A DNA stretch of 64,000 nucleotides, from assembly GCF_008386575.1 (NCBI RefSeq), contig NZ_VUOA01000018.1:62001-126000 (forward strand), written 5' to 3'. The stretch is from Salinarimonas soli. Its GTDB lineage: Bacteria; Pseudomonadota; Alphaproteobacteria; Rhizobiales; Beijerinckiaceae. The notes beneath the pieces were generated by a model that worked only from the letters and a program-made list of their open reading frames with translations, searched no databases and was not told the DNA's origin. Shown piece by piece: positions 30,450 through 38,586 of the stretch. Numbering within the stretch: the stretch's first letter is position 1; each line of letters begins with the position of its first letter. Position numbers and translations under genes: made by a program.

Positions 30450-30861
30450 GATCTGCACCAGGTCGCCCCTTAGGGCCATGGAGATGGCTCGTCACTGATC
30501 CGAGCCGCCGAGTAGATCACTGAGACTTCTGCTCTCGGTCTTACCAGATTATTTCCTGACGCAACGGAACCGCATCATAAACACGTACAATTCAGATATC
30601 GTACTTATGACGGTGCGTCATGTGTTACGTTCCGGTTTATTGAAGCTTCGCACGTCTCTTATTATCAAGTCATTAGCCTGTCCGGCGAACCATCGCATGT
30701 CGACTTCTCGACAGCCCACCTCTGAGCCTTGCAATAGCTGATGGCGGCTCCCGAGCGTTCGATGCGGCCTTCCCTTCGGGGAACACCGGATCGGGAGGAT
30801 ACGGCTGCCGACGCAGCGTTCGCTGTGGCACCAAACGGCACCCCTGGAACGGATGCTCCCA
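30450..30861. promoter_or_regulatory. AT-rich divergent control region upstream of the chemoreceptor
   Basis: 412 bases without a convincing gene, much more AT-rich than the surroundings (about 30520-30690). ATGACG-GTG-CGTCAT at 30607-30621 is a perfect 6-bp inverted repeat and could be an operator. It serves the chemoreceptor gene to the left and the small gene at 30862 to the right. Confidence 0.5.
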
Positions 30862-31089
30862 ATGTCGAACCCCCAGCTCGACCCCTTCAACTTCCTCCCG
30901 GCGATCACCGATGCCGCGGCCGCCCTCAAGGACGAGGTCGATCCTTATTTGCTCCTGAAGGCCGCTGCGCGGATCCACACGAGCGCTCCGAACCTGTCGC
31001 TCATGCTGCAAAGCAAGGCGCGCCGCGCTTTCATCGTCCGCTGGATGCTCTGCCAGGCGGTCGGCGGCGATCTGACCACCGAGGTCTGA
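30862..31089 (+). CDS. Hypothetical protein, 75 aa
   Basis: MSNPQLDPFNFLPAITDAAAALKDEVDPYLLLKAAARIHTSAPNL... a compact helical protein. ATGs at 30853 and 30862 are possible; GGAACGG lies 9 bases before the second. Followed 38 bases later by another small gene of similar style, probably one transcript. No function known. Confidence 0.55.
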   Translation: MSNPQLDPFNFLPAITDAAAALKDEVDPYLLLKAAARIHTSAPNLSLMLQSKARRAFIVRWMLCQAVGGDLTTEV

Positions 31090-31127
31090 CGCCGCCCCCT
31101 CGGATATCCGCCCTCACGCGAGCGCCC

Positions 31128-31412
31128 ATGACCTCGACCAGCACCTGGCTTTCGGACCTGCGGCGCGCGGTGCATGGCAGCGAGGATGCCGACCTCAGGG
31201 CGCTCGACATCCTCGAGGCGACCCGTAACCTGTCGGAACTCCCGGCGACGGCGCACGAGACGGGGGCGCTCAATCGGCTGCAGAGGGTGGCTCTGGCCAT
31301 GGCCGGCGTCCGGCCCGACGACCTGCGCCGCGCCGACATCCTGAACGATCTGTCCGAAGCTTGGACGAAAGTGGAGGCGGCCTGGTCCGGTGCGCGGGAC
31401 GAGCGCGCCTGA
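31128..31412 (+). CDS. Hypothetical protein, 94 aa
   Basis: MTSTSTWLSDLRRAVHGSEDADLRALDILEATRNLSEL..., all-helical and mildly acidic, with no signal peptide or membrane segment. Likely co-transcribed with the preceding 75-aa gene. Confidence 0.55.
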   Translation: MTSTSTWLSDLRRAVHGSEDADLRALDILEATRNLSELPATAHETGALNRLQRVALAMAGVRPDDLRRADILNDLSEAWTKVEAAWSGARDERA

Positions 31413-31504
31413 TCGACGTGGCGCGTGACCGGCGGTGGCCAAAAGCCCGGCACCCGGTGTAGATCACCCCTGCCCTCGAACCAGAACTCTCCGGCAGGAC
31501 CCGT

Positions 31505-31984
31505 ATGCGCCTCCCCGCCCTCCTCTTCCTCGGCCTTGCGCTGTCGCTCGGCGGCTGCGGCCTCCTCGGCTCGCCGACGGCCCGCTACCCGGTCGTGACA
31601 TCCGCAGACGAGGCCGCGTCGGCCGCCGCGATGATCTCGGCTTATCGGCGCTCGCGCGGCCTGCCCGCGGTGCGGGTCGATCCGGCTCTGACGAAGGTGG
31701 CCGAGCATCAGGCCCGCGCGATGGCGAGCACGGGCGTGTTCGACCATGAGGTCGGCGGGAGCTTCTACACCCGGATCCGGCAGTACAACGTCAATCATCG
31801 CGCGGCCGCCGAGAACCTGAGCATGGGTGCCCGCACCGTGAGCGAAGCCATGGCGGATTGGAAAGCGTCCGCCGGCCACAACGCCAACCTGCTCCTGCCC
31901 GAGGCGACGCGGATCGGCCTCGTGCGCGCCGATGCGGCCGTCGCGCGCGGCCAGCGCTACTGGGCGCTCGTGCTCGCCGATTGA
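31505..31984 (+). CDS. CAP-domain (SCP/PR-1-like) lipoprotein
   Basis: 159 aa. Lipobox LGGC after a short hydrophobic signal (MRLPALLFLGLALSLGG), so it is lipid-anchored. The CAP domain shows MISAYRRSRGLPAVRVDPALTKVAEHQARAMAS (helix 1 with HQ), FDHEVGGSF, AAENLSMGA and a late SAGHNANLL, which supply the cleft His and Glu residues. Bacterial CAP proteins have unclear roles (cell envelope, metal or lipid binding). A strong terminator follows. Confidence 0.88.
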   Translation: MRLPALLFLGLALSLGGCGLLGSPTARYPVVTSADEAASAAAMISAYRRSRGLPAVRVDPALTKVAEHQARAMASTGVFDHEVGGSFYTRIRQYNVNHRAAAENLSMGARTVSEAMADWKASAGHNANLLLPEATRIGLVRADAAVARGQRYWALVLAD

Positions 31985-32002
31985 TGTGCCCGACCGAAAA
32001 AA

Positions 32003-32026
32003 CCCCGCGGCCGGGACGCCGCGGGG
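32003..32026 (+). terminator. Hairpin terminator after the CAP-domain gene
   Basis: CCCCGCGGC and GCCGCGGGG form a perfect 9-bp stem with a 6-nt loop, 18 bases after the stop codon. It is preceded by an A-run, so it also fits transcription from the right. Confidence 0.7.
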
Positions 32027-32328
32027 GGAGTTCGGGAGACCTTGGGAGGTCGAGGGAAGCCTAGCGCCACGGTGAGGCCGGCCCATCCCCCAAATGGGGG
32101 ATGAGGGGAGGAACATCGGCTCGCCTTGCCTGGACGGCCGCCGCCGTCGACCCCTGCCTCGGCTTCGCCTCCTGTGGCGGCCGTGGCGCGAACGAGCGGA
32201 ACGCGGTCGGATACGTGCTTTGTCCCAAGTATTTGGGCGCATTCCGCCACCCGCGCGCTTCGCCTATGTAAGAGGCGACCTCTTCCGCCGGCTCGCGACC
32301 TCGCTGATTGCCGCCTTGAAAGCTCGTG
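32027..32328. promoter_or_regulatory. Intergenic stretch upstream of the receiver-domain gene
   Basis: No gene seen. CATCCCCC-AAAT-GGGGGATG (32084-32103) is a perfect 8-bp inverted repeat. A second small palindrome, CCCAAGTATTTGGG, lies near 32223. These may be regulatory or part of the 5' leader of the response-regulator gene. Confidence 0.4.
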
Positions 32329-32718
32329 ATGGCCCATCCGTTTCGTGTCCTCGTCGTCGAGGATGAATACCTCATCCGCGAGGTGATCTGCTGCGAGCTG
32401 CGCGAGGAAGGTTTCGACGTCGTCGAGGCCGCGAGCGGGGCCGAGGCCGTGGAGCTGATCCGGGGCACCGCGCCCTTCGACGTCCTGTTCACCGACATCC
32501 GTCTCGGCGGTTCTCCCGACGGGTGGGACGTCGCGCATGCGTTTCGTGCCCGTTTTCCCGGCGCGCCCGTCGCCTATGCCAGCGCCTATGCGCCCGGCGA
32601 GCGGCGTCCCGTTCCCGACAGCGTGTTCTTCCCCAAGCCCTATCGCCCGACGGCCGTTTGCCGCGCCCTGTACGGGATGCTCGGCGGAGCCCATGAGCCG
32701 GAACGCGTGGCCGGCTGA
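32329..32718 (+). CDS. Stand-alone CheY-like response regulator
   Basis: 129 aa receiver domain only. Acidic pair in VVEDE (near 9-13), phospho-acceptor Asp in FTDIRLGG (near 55), Ser/Ala at the T position (YASAY) and Lys in FPKPY (near 104). No output domain. Such single-domain regulators relay phosphate or bind target proteins; no histidine kinase is adjacent. ATG at 32329 with a GTG one codon earlier. Confidence 0.9.
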   Translation: MAHPFRVLVVEDEYLIREVICCELREEGFDVVEAASGAEAVELIRGTAPFDVLFTDIRLGGSPDGWDVAHAFRARFPGAPVAYASAYAPGERRPVPDSVFFPKPYRPTAVCRALYGMLGGAHEPERVAG

Positions 32719-32735
32719 CTCCTGCCGTTGGCGGA

Positions 32736-34064
32736 TCAGCGCTCGCGGGCGGCCCAGCGAAGCGGGTCCGGCGCGCGGCCGATGAGGGCAAGGCCGTAGG
32801 CGATCGACTCGAACTGGTCGGCCGAGGTGAGCCGGCTCTCGCCGAAGCGCTCGACGAAGAGACGACGGATCGCCGGCACGAAGGACGTGCCGCCCGTGAG
32901 GAACACGCGGTCGATCGCGGCCGCCTCCACTCCGGCATCGGCCAGCGCCTCGTCCACGGTTGCCGCGATTCGCGCGACGTCGGGCGCGATCCAACCCTCG
33001 AAATCCTCGCGCGTGACGGCGGCCTCGATGAGGATGTCCGCCGCCTGGAAGCGGAACCGCGCCTCGTCCCTGCCCGAGAGCGCGAGCTTCAGCTCCGACA
33101 CCGCCCGGTAGAGCCCGAAACCGAGATCGTATTCGACGAGGTCGCCGAAGGCGTCGAGAGGTCCGGGATCGAGGGCAGCGCGGGCGAGCTCCCGCAACTC
33201 TTTGAGGTCGCCGGAGCCCTTCATGAGCGCGAGGTGGTTCCACCGGGCGAGGTTCGCGAAATAGTGGTTCGGCACCGTCAGGATCTTGTCGCCCATCGAG
33301 CGATAAAGCCCGCCCTTGCCGAGCCGCGGCGCCACGACCTTGTCGACGATCCGGGCGTCGAAGGCGTCGCCCGCGATGCCCACGCCCGCCTGGCCCAGGG
33401 GCTCTGCCCGCAGCTCGCCCCCGGCGTCGCGGGCAAAGCGCATCACCGAGAAGTCGCTCGTCCCGCCGCCGAAATCGGCCACCAGTACGGTCGCGTCGTG
33501 CCGGAGCGTGTTGGCGTAGAAGAACGCCGCTCCGACGGGCTCGTAGACATAGGCCGCCCCCGGCGCGCCGAGCCGCTCGAAGGCGGTGCGGTAGCGGCGC
33601 ATGGCGAGCGCGTCGTCGGGATGCGTGCCGGCGAAGCGGACGGGGCGCCCGACGACGACGCGGGGAGCGGCGGCGAGATCGAGGCCCTCGGCGTGGCGCA
33701 GCAGGGTGCGCAGGAAGGTCGCGAGGAGGTCCTCGAAGCGGTAGCGGTCCCGGAAGATCCGCGTCTCCTGGAACGAAGCGCTCGCCGCGAAGGTCTTGAA
33801 CGACTGAAGGAAGCGGTGCGCCTGCAAGCCCTCCAGGAACTGCTCGATCGCGAACGGCCCGCCCTCGACCCGCGTCTCCCGGCCGGCGCCTCGCACCTCG
33901 TCCCAGAAGCAGAGCGCCGTGGCATAGACCTTCAGCCGCTCGCCACGATGATCGAAGGTGATGGCCTGCGCCTTCCCGTCCGGCCCGGCCAGGGCGACGA
34001 CGGTGTTGCTGGTGCCGAAATCGATGCCGATCGAAAGGGGCGGCGCGTCGCTCGCGTGCGGCAA
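32736..34064 (-). CDS. Hsp70-family ATPase (YegD-like)
   Basis: 442 aa. Actin-fold ATPase motifs: GIDFGTSNTVVAL near 12-24, VLVADFGGGTSDFSVMRF (phosphate 2), VFLTGGTSFVPAIRRL (adenosine). It lacks the substrate-binding domain of DnaK, as do YegD proteins. No ATG fits. TTG at 34064 has AGGAG at 6-base spacing and sets the N-terminus just before the first strand. The role is chaperone-like but not established. Convergent with the receiver-domain gene. Confidence 0.85.
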   Translation of the reverse strand: MPHASDAPPLSIGIDFGTSNTVVALAGPDGKAQAITFDHRGERLKVYATALCFWDEVRGAGRETRVEGGPFAIEQFLEGLQAHRFLQSFKTFAASASFQETRIFRDRYRFEDLLATFLRTLLRHAEGLDLAAAPRVVVGRPVRFAGTHPDDALAMRRYRTAFERLGAPGAAYVYEPVGAAFFYANTLRHDATVLVADFGGGTSDFSVMRFARDAGGELRAEPLGQAGVGIAGDAFDARIVDKVVAPRLGKGGLYRSMGDKILTVPNHYFANLARWNHLALMKGSGDLKELRELARAALDPGPLDAFGDLVEYDLGFGLYRAVSELKLALSGRDEARFRFQAADILIEAAVTREDFEGWIAPDVARIAATVDEALADAGVEAAAIDRVFLTGGTSFVPAIRRLFVERFGESRLTSADQFESIAYGLALIGRAPDPLRWAARER

Positions 34065-34223
34065 GGGGCTCTCCTGGCGCTCCGGACGGCGGGCCCGTCT
34101 AGCCCATCGGCGGCGCGCTGGCGAGCCGTCATGGCGAGGTCCCCTGCCCTGCCCTGCGACAAGCCGGCCCGGGAACGCCGACCCCGAGCGGTCGTTGTGG
34201 CGGTTACGATTGGGAGACGCGCC

Positions 34224-34565
34224 ATGACCGACACGACGTTGATGAAGGTGAGCAGCGAGGCCTCGCCGAAGGGCCACATGGGCCAGATCTATCTCGCCAC
34301 CGGCAAGAAAGTCTCGATGCGGATGTGGCGGGACGAGCAGCCCCAGGACGGCAAGGAGACCGCCGCCCGCGACTACGAGACGGTCGGCTTCGTGATCTCG
34401 GGACGCGCCGAGCTCACCATCGAGGGCCAGACGATCCGCCTCGAGCCCGGCGATTCGTGGCTCGTACCCCCGGGCGCCCGGCACACCTACAAAATTCTGG
34501 AAGCCTTCACCGCGGTCGAGGCGACGGCGCCGCCGGCGCAGGTCCACGGCCGCGACGAGGGCTGA
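34224..34565 (+). CDS. Single-domain cupin protein
   Basis: 113 aa. YETVGFVISGRAELTIEGQTIRLEPGDSWLVPPGARHTYKIL carries cupin motif 1 remnants (G...G.AELTI) and motif 2 (PGD.W.VPPGARH). Only some of the metal-ligand His/Glu residues are kept. Probably binds a small ligand or metal; no partner identified. Confidence 0.8.
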   Translation: MTDTTLMKVSSEASPKGHMGQIYLATGKKVSMRMWRDEQPQDGKETAARDYETVGFVISGRAELTIEGQTIRLEPGDSWLVPPGARHTYKILEAFTAVEATAPPAQVHGRDEG

Positions 34566-34637
34566 CGCGCGGGTTGCCGGCTCCGCGACCTACGGCTAAG
34601 CCCAGCGCGGCAGCACAGCGCCGAGCCGGAGCGCCCC

Positions 34638-34865
34638 ATGGCCCTTGTCGCCAAACGCATCATGACGGAGACCTGGCGCGAGGCCCTGCGCCGGGTCGGC
34701 GCGCGGGCCGGGCGGGAGGCGGACTGCCTCGCCGCCTACGATGCCGCCCGCCGGGAGGGCACGCCCGAGCACGAGGCGGCCTACCGGACCCTCAAGGAGC
34801 GAGGGCTTCTGGAGCATGTCGACCTGCCGGGCGATCCGTCAGGGGCGCTTCCCGTGCCGACCTGA
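34638..34865 (+). CDS. Hypothetical protein, 75 aa
   Basis: MALVAKRIMTETWREALRRVGARAGREADCLAAYDAARR... helical, charged, no signal peptide. Convergent with the thioesterase gene (7-base gap). No known family. Confidence 0.5.
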   Translation: MALVAKRIMTETWREALRRVGARAGREADCLAAYDAARREGTPEHEAAYRTLKERGLLEHVDLPGDPSGALPVPT

Positions 34866-34872
34866 CGGGCCG

Positions 34873-35283
34873 TTAGAGCGACACGTAGCGGAACGTGCCC
34901 GTCCCATGGGCGATCAGGCGGCCGTCCCCGTCGTGGAGCTCGGCATTGGCGTAGAAAATCGAGCGGCCGCCCCCGATCCGCCGGCCCGTCGCGACGAGGC
35001 GACCGGCCTTGACGCTCGCGACGTAGCTCGTCGTGAACGAGAGCGTCAGGGTGCGCCGGACCTCGCCCGGGGTCGCGCAATAGACCCCCGCATAGCCGGC
35101 CGCCGTGTCGAGCACCGTGGTGATGATCCCGCCGTGGAGCAGGCCCGCGCGGTTGAGATGTTCGGGGCGGATCTCGTAGGCGAGGCGCGCGCCGTCCGGC
35201 TCCCACGCCTCCAGACGATAGCCGAGGAGACGCTGGAGCGGGCTGCCGTCCACCTGCTCGCGCTCCAGGTTCGGATCGCTCAT
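34873..35283 (-). CDS. PaaI-family hotdog thioesterase
   Basis: 136 aa. NRAGLLHGGIITTVLDTAAGYA is the PaaI/4HBT catalytic region (HGG with a following Asp), then RRTLTLSFTTSYVASVKAG and GRSIFYANAEL. It hydrolyses acyl- or aryl-CoA thioesters, protecting the free CoA pool. It overlaps the 3-hydroxyacyl-CoA dehydrogenase gene by four bases and is the last gene of that operon, as in phenylacetate-type clusters. Confidence 0.9.
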   Translation of the reverse strand: MSDPNLEREQVDGSPLQRLLGYRLEAWEPDGARLAYEIRPEHLNRAGLLHGGIITTVLDTAAGYAGVYCATPGEVRRTLTLSFTTSYVASVKAGRLVATGRRIGGGRSIFYANAELHDGDGRLIAHGTGTFRYVSL

Positions 35284-36800
35284 CGGCGCGGCTCCGGCGT
35301 CCGCAGGGACAGCCCGAGATCGGCCCGGCGGCGCAGCCACGGGCTCAGCCGGTAGCGCGGATCGCCGGAGAGCTCGTGGAGGGCGCGCAGGATCGCGGCG
35401 ATCCGGTCGGGCCCGACCGCGTCGCCAAGCGCAAGCGGTCCCTGGGGGTAGCCGAGCCCTAAGCGGACCGCGTCGTCGATGTCCTCGACCGCGGCGATGC
35501 CCGCCTGCGCCATGTCACAGGCGATGTTGACGATGGTCGCCACGGCGCGCTGGGCGATGAAGCCCGCGCAGTCGCGGATGCGGGTGACGGGCGTGCCGTC
35601 GGCGGCAAGGAGCGCGTGGGCTGCGTCGAGGGCGTCCGGCTCCGTGGCGGGCGTTCCCATGATGACACGGCGCTTGGCAAAGCCGAACAGCCCGTCGATC
35701 GCGACCACCCGGGCCGGCCCGATACCGAGGAGGCGGGCCGTCTGCGTCGCGTCGTAGCCGAGCGGCGCCACGAGGCAGACGGCGTCGGGCGGGGGTTCCG
35801 GGCCCTCGGCGACCGGCCAGCCCGCGGCGCCGGCGATGGCCACGAGGTCCGCACGCCAGGCCCGCTCTGCGGTGGCGATCCAGATCGGACGCGGCGCGGC
35901 GGACGGGGCGGGCCCCTCCGGCACGGGCTCCTGCCCGGCGCCGCCATGGCGATAGAATCCCTCCCCCGCCTTGCGCCCGAGGAGGCCCGCGTCGAGCCGT
36001 TGCCGCAGGAGCCAGGACGGGCGGAAGCGTGGCTCGCCGTGGAACTGACGGTGCATCGATTCCATGACGGGCTGCGACACGTCGAGGCCCGTGAGGTCCA
36101 TGAGCTCGAACGGTCCCAGGCGGAAGCCGACCTGGTCGCGCAGGGCCCGATCCACGTCGGCGAACGTGGCGGCGCCCTCGGCGGCCACGATCTGCAGGGC
36201 CTCCGTGCCAAAACCCCGTCCGGCATGGTTGACGATGAAACCAGGCGAGTCGCCGCAGCGCACGGCCCGGTGCCCCATCTCGGCGGCAAATGCCGCGAGC
36301 CGGTCGCAGACGGCCGGGTCCGTCCGGGCGCCGGCGATTACCTCGACGACGCGCATCAGGGGCACGGGATTGAAGAAGTGGTAGCCCGCCACCCGAGCGG
36401 GCTTCTCGCACGCCGCCGCGATCGTGGTGACCGACAGGGACGAGGTGTTCGTGGCGAGGACGCAATCGGGGCTCACGGCGGCTTCGATCTCCCGGAACAC
36501 CCGCCGCTTCACGTCGAGATCCTCGACGATCGCCTCCACGACGAGATCGCAATCGCGCAGATCCGCGGTCGACGCGGCCGTGGCGACCCTCTCGCCGGCG
36601 GTCCGCGCCGCCTCGGGGGTGAGCTTGCCCTTCTCGGCGAGCTTGCCCCAGGTCTCGACGAGGCGCGCCTTCGCGGCGTCCGCGGCCCCCTCCCTCGCGT
36701 CGAAGAGGAGCACGGCAGCGCCTGCCTGCGCCGCGATCTGGGCGATGCCAGCCCCCATGGCGCCCGTGCCGACGATGCCCACCCGCGCAAAGGACGGCAT
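35280..36800 (-). CDS. 3-hydroxyacyl-CoA dehydrogenase (PaaH/PaaC-like)
   Basis: 506 aa. NAD-binding GIVGTGAMGAGIAQIAAQAG near 8-27; catalytic NTSSLSV and GYHFFNPVPLM (His), GDSPGFIVN. A second, C-terminal 3HCDH-like domain follows (GTPVTRIRDCAGFIAQRAVATIVN), as in PaaH-type enzymes. It oxidises 3-hydroxyacyl-CoA to 3-ketoacyl-CoA. One base separates it from the enoyl-CoA hydratase gene; both are transcribed away from the IclR gene. Confidence 0.92.
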   Translation of the reverse strand: MPSFARVGIVGTGAMGAGIAQIAAQAGAAVLLFDAREGAADAAKARLVETWGKLAEKGKLTPEAARTAGERVATAASTADLRDCDLVVEAIVEDLDVKRRVFREIEAAVSPDCVLATNTSSLSVTTIAAACEKPARVAGYHFFNPVPLMRVVEVIAGARTDPAVCDRLAAFAAEMGHRAVRCGDSPGFIVNHAGRGFGTEALQIVAAEGAATFADVDRALRDQVGFRLGPFELMDLTGLDVSQPVMESMHRQFHGEPRFRPSWLLRQRLDAGLLGRKAGEGFYRHGGAGQEPVPEGPAPSAAPRPIWIATAERAWRADLVAIAGAAGWPVAEGPEPPPDAVCLVAPLGYDATQTARLLGIGPARVVAIDGLFGFAKRRVIMGTPATEPDALDAAHALLAADGTPVTRIRDCAGFIAQRAVATIVNIACDMAQAGIAAVEDIDDAVRLGLGYPQGPLALGDAVGPDRIAAILRALHELSGDPRYRLSPWLRRRADLGLSLRTPEPRR

Positions 36801-36801
36801 C

Positions 36802-37587
36802 TCAGCGGCCCTCGAACTTGGGCTGGCGCTTGTCGAGGAAGGCCCGCATGCCCTCTTTCTGGTCCTGCGTCGCGAAGAGGAGCTGGAACGCCTTGCGTTC
36901 CAGCGCCAGCGCCGAGGCGAGCGGGATGTCCTCGCCGAGCAGCGCCACCTCCTTGATCTGCTCGGCGGCGAGCGGCGGCAGCGCGGCGATCTCAAGCGCG
37001 AGCGCGGTGGCGCGGGCCATGAGGTCGGAATCGGGTACCACCTCGCTCACGAGGCCGATGCGCTCGGCCTCGGCGGCGTCGATGATGGCACCCGTGAGGA
37101 GGAGCTTCATCGTCTTGAACTTGCCGAGCGCGCGGAGCATGCGCTGGGTCCCGCCCGCGCCGGGCATGATGCCGACCTTGATCTCCGGCTGCCCGAACCG
37201 GGCGCTCTCGCCGGCGATGATGATGTCGGCATGCATGGCAAGCTCGCAGCCGCCGCCGAGGGCGAACCCGTTCACCGCCGCGATCACCGGCTTCGGGCAG
37301 GCCTGGATCGCCTGCCATTGCAGGTGCGAGCGCCGCAGCATCATCTCGGCGGCGCTGCGTTCGGCCATGTCCTTGAGATCGGCCCCGGCGGCGAAGGCCT
37401 TGCCGGTCCCGGTGAGCACGATGGCGCGAACGGCATCATCCTGGCCGAGCTCGGTGAAAGCCGCGGCGAGCGCGACGCGGGTCGGGATGTCGAGGGCGTT
37501 GCGGGCCTCCCGCCGGTCGATCCGGACCAGGACCACGCCCGGTCCGAGGTCCTCGAGGCTCACCGTCGATCGCGCTTCGTCCGTCAC
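36802..37587 (-). CDS. Enoyl-CoA hydratase (PaaF-like)
   Basis: 261 aa. Crotonase fold: IDRREARNALD, AFAAGADLKDM (first oxyanion region), FALGGGCELAMHADIIIAG, QPEIKVGIMPGAGGTQRM (catalytic Glu). The GTG at 37587 has GGAGGT at 6-base spacing and yields the usual family length, so I prefer it to the ATG at 37629. The start lies 22 bases left of the IclR-type palindrome, which would overlap this gene's promoter. Confidence 0.92.
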   Translation of the reverse strand: MTDEARSTVSLEDLGPGVVLVRIDRREARNALDIPTRVALAAAFTELGQDDAVRAIVLTGTGKAFAAGADLKDMAERSAAEMMLRRSHLQWQAIQACPKPVIAAVNGFALGGGCELAMHADIIIAGESARFGQPEIKVGIMPGAGGTQRMLRALGKFKTMKLLLTGAIIDAAEAERIGLVSEVVPDSDLMARATALALEIAALPPLAAEQIKEVALLGEDIPLASALALERKAFQLLFATQDQKEGMRAFLDKRQPKFEGR

Positions 37588-37609
37588 CCGCACCTCCCTC
37601 GTTCCGCGC

Positions 37610-37628
37610 TGCGGAATTGCATTCCGCA
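37610..37628. promoter_or_regulatory. Palindrome TGCGGAAT-N3-ATTCCGCA, probable IclR-family operator
   Basis: A perfect 8-bp inverted repeat with a 3-base spacer, between the divergent hydratase and IclR genes. GGAAT...ATTCC cores are typical of IclR-family sites. A plus-strand TTGACA (37632-37637) directly follows, so the site could control both directions. Confidence 0.7.
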
Positions 37629-37723
37629 TGATTGACAGAAGGCTTAACCCAAGCCTAGCGTGAGTCCAACGAAAACAGACCGGTTCGCGAAGAAGACCGG
37701 ATGACACCCGGGAGGACGACTGG

Positions 37724-38578
37724 ATGAGCGCGCGGATGCGCCTTGAACGCCGGGGCGAGACCCCGTCGCCAACGGATGCGTCCGTGCGCTCCATCGTCTC
37801 CGAGGACGACCCCGGCGACCGCAACTTCGTCACCGCCCTCGCACGGGGCCTAGAAGTGCTGCGCGCCTTCGACTCGGCAAAGCTCCTCGGCAATCGCGAG
37901 ATCGCCGAGCGCACGGGCTTGCCCAAGGCCACCGTCTCGCGCCTGACCTACACGCTCACCCGGCTCGGCTATCTCCAGCACGACGAGCAGCGTCAGGCCT
38001 ACCGCCTCGACCCACGGGTGCTCGGCTTCGGCTTCGCCGCGCTCACCGATCTCGGCGTCCGCGACATCGCCCATCCCCTGATGGAGCGCCTTGCCCGCGA
38101 TTCGGGACTCTCCTGCGGCCTCGGCATTCGCGACCGTCTTAGCGTCATGTACATCGACATGGTCGACGGCGGGCAGGCGATCACGCTGCGCGTCACGGTA
38201 GGCTCGCGCCTGCCCCTCGGCACGAGCGCTATGGGCCGCGCCCTCCTGTGCGGCCTGCCCCTCCCCGAACGCGACCACTTGGTCGGCATGATCCTCGACC
38301 GAGAGCCGGACTCCGCCCGCCGCGAGAGCATCGTGTTGGGGATCCGCCGCTCCGCCGACGAGATCGGCCGGACGGGGTTCTGCGCCGCGATCGGCGAATG
38401 GCAGGTGGATGTCGCCGGCATCGGTGTGCCCCTCGTCACCCCGGCCGGCGCCTTCGCCCTTAATCTCGGCGGCCCGATCTACCGCGTCGACCGCGACCGG
38501 CTTCTCTCCGAATTTGCCCCCCGCCTCGTCGAGATCGCCCGCCATGTGCGCGACCGGCTCGGCGCCCTTCGCCCCTGA
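37724..38578 (+). CDS. IclR-family transcriptional regulator
   Basis: 284 aa. Winged HTH in 38-100 (ALARGLEVLRAF, NREIAERTGLPKATVSRLTYTLTRLGYL) and IclR effector domain (TVGSRLPLGTSAMGRALLCGLP, AAIGEWQVDVAGIGVPLV). Effectors are usually small carboxylates or aromatic acids. It heads an operon with the acyl-CoA dehydrogenase eight bases downstream, and is divergent from the hydratase operon. It probably controls both arms. Confidence 0.93.
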   Translation: MSARMRLERRGETPSPTDASVRSIVSEDDPGDRNFVTALARGLEVLRAFDSAKLLGNREIAERTGLPKATVSRLTYTLTRLGYLQHDEQRQAYRLDPRVLGFGFAALTDLGVRDIAHPLMERLARDSGLSCGLGIRDRLSVMYIDMVDGGQAITLRVTVGSRLPLGTSAMGRALLCGLPLPERDHLVGMILDREPDSARRESIVLGIRRSADEIGRTGFCAAIGEWQVDVAGIGVPLVTPAGAFALNLGGPIYRVDRDRLLSEFAPRLVEIARHVRDRLGALRP

Positions 38579-38586
38579 GACCCCCG

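Noticed and set aside
32180-32230. EcfG-type stress promoter (GGAAC-N16/17-CGTT) before the receiver-domain gene
   Set aside because: GGAAC is present but no CGTT at the right distance.
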